DNA from: Pratylenchus scribneri
Lineage: Eukaryota; Nematoda; Chromadorea; Rhabditida; Pratylenchidae
Direction: 5' to 3'
Assembly (NCBI GenBank): GCA_030063045.1
Contig: JAQSEB010000060.1
Coordinates: 62,001 to 126,000, forward strand
Length of the DNA stretch: 64,000 nucleotides
A program made the translations under genes and the position numbers. The notes beneath the pieces were generated by a model. That model was not told where the DNA came from and did no database searches. It was given only the letters and a program-made list of their open reading frames with translations. Positions 63,448 to 64,000 of this stretch are shown here, piece by piece. Numbering within the stretch: position 1 is the first letter of the stretch; each line of letters begins with the position of its first letter.

Positions 63448-64000
63448 ATGTTGTACAAAAAAGTGGATGGAGCCAGCCCTAATTCAATTTCAGCGGCATT
63501 GGACTTATTCTCTACCCCGCCAACGAATTGTGCCGTTAGTAACAGCATGTACAGGCTATATCATCCATTAAACCCCATAAAGTATGCAATTTTAAATAAT
63601 TAAATGCATTTTTGATTATTTTAGTTCCATTCCTTTCCTATTTAAAATACATCCCCTGACTTCGATGATTGATCTGTCAAATATTTATGTTATTACGGAA
63701 ATGCAGTTAAAAAAGGTCAATAATGACGGTGAATTGGAAGATTTAGCTGCCGATGAAATCGTAGCACCAATCCAAATGCCTGGTGGCACTTTTATAAGGA
63801 ATCTAAAAATTATGCTTAATCAGAGGGAGATTTACGATTCTAATCAACTATATAGCTATAAAGTATATTTGGACACAGAGTTTAGCTATCCCACTACTGT
63901 AAAGGATGCCTATCTATCGGCTTCAGGTTATCACAGAGAAAATAAAAGTCCAAATAGAGTCGCCGATGACGGTTACATTGCCCGTAAAAATGCATTCGCT
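63448..64000 (+). CDS. Maverick major capsid protein (double jelly-roll), 5' part
   Basis: Exon 1 (63448-63581) begins MLYKKVDGASPNSISAALDL and contains FSTPPTNCAV. After a 43-nt intron, exon 2 (63625 onward) has IDLSNIYVITEMQLKKV, then IVAPIQMPGGTFIRNLKIML and YSYKVYLDTEFSYPTTVKDA. These are the opening strands of Polinton major capsid proteins: the L-D-L-F-x-x-P-P-T start, IDL-x-N-x-Y, VAP-x, then Y-x-Y-x-x-Y-L-[ED]-T. The gene runs off the window. It would form the pseudo-hexameric capsomers of an icosahedral shell. Confidence 0.82.

Larger units (their letters stand above)
55440..64000 (+). mobile_element. Maverick/Polinton virus-like DNA transposon, left part
   Basis: Gene content identifies the class: packaging ATPase, retroviral-type integrase with chromo-like tail, conserved minor-capsid-type protein and double-jelly-roll major capsid protein, with basic virion-type proteins between them. 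The left terminal repeat must lie between about 55345 and 55690, but its partner is outside the window, so I cannot fix it. Type-B DNA polymerase and maturation protease are not seen and would be expected to the right. Genes look intact. Many carry 38-46 nt introns. Confidence 0.9.

Overview
The window looks like nuclear DNA of a small AT-rich invertebrate, most likely a nematode. This is an inference from many 38-50 nt GT-AG introns, low GC intergenic DNA, a large F-box/leucine-rich-repeat-like family, a CIP4/TOCA-type SH3 exon, a BEL/Pao element and a Maverick/Polinton. No rRNA or tRNA gene, CRISPR array or prokaryotic operon is visible. I cannot name the species.

Positions 1-44000 are a fast-evolving cluster of one multi-exon family. 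Its proteins have an N-terminal F-box (a 48-nt exon with the motif EFHHLPxEIL, then an exon of about 164 nt with LLSFRQRIRLERVCRIWRQ) followed by LRR-like exons. Two copies look complete: F (34561-38406, +) and G (39310-43575, -). E (22407-34255, +) has all exons but is swollen by insertions. A (244-7004), C (7960-12041, -), D (16403-20910) and the stubs at 12325 and 43811 are broken or partial. A 5.3-kb block (1-5345 and 24759-30154) is present twice, nearly identical, and carries an RRM-like gene, a C2H2 zinc-finger gene and a 26-bp minisatellite. A second duplication (about 5640-9110 and 37030-40440) carries a convergent F-box pair. Between these lie a small RING-H2 gene, a 90-residue orphan, several minisatellites, foldback elements and hAT-type elements with clear inverted ends and 8-bp target duplications. 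One of these, 32386-34182, appears to carry a captured GC-rich gene fragment.

Positions 45000-49560 hold a multi-exon gene for a probable secreted protein (with a 459-bp hAT-like insertion in an intron), two related small membrane proteins, and the C-terminal SH3 exons of a CIP4/TOCA-like gene.

Positions about 49550-55345 are a BEL/Pao LTR retrotransposon: probable 5' LTR, primer-binding site, then one long gag-protease-RT-RNase H frame. It stops before the integrase. From there to the window end lies the left part of a Maverick/Polinton: an orphan gene, two minus-strand zinc-binding genes (one with a possible F-box), a gene for a free-standing PAZ domain, packaging ATPase, two basic virion-type proteins, integrase with chromo-like tail, a conserved minor-capsid-type protein, another basic protein, and the start of the double-jelly-roll major capsid gene. 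DNA polymerase B and the protease are not seen and may lie beyond 64000. Several of these genes carry 38-46 nt introns.

The most striking observation is the PAZ-only gene at 57851-58400 inside the Maverick. PAZ is the small-RNA 3'-end-binding fold of Argonaute and Dicer. A virus-like element carrying it alone suggests interference with, or use of, host small-RNA silencing. The fold call rests on visible motifs; the role is inference.
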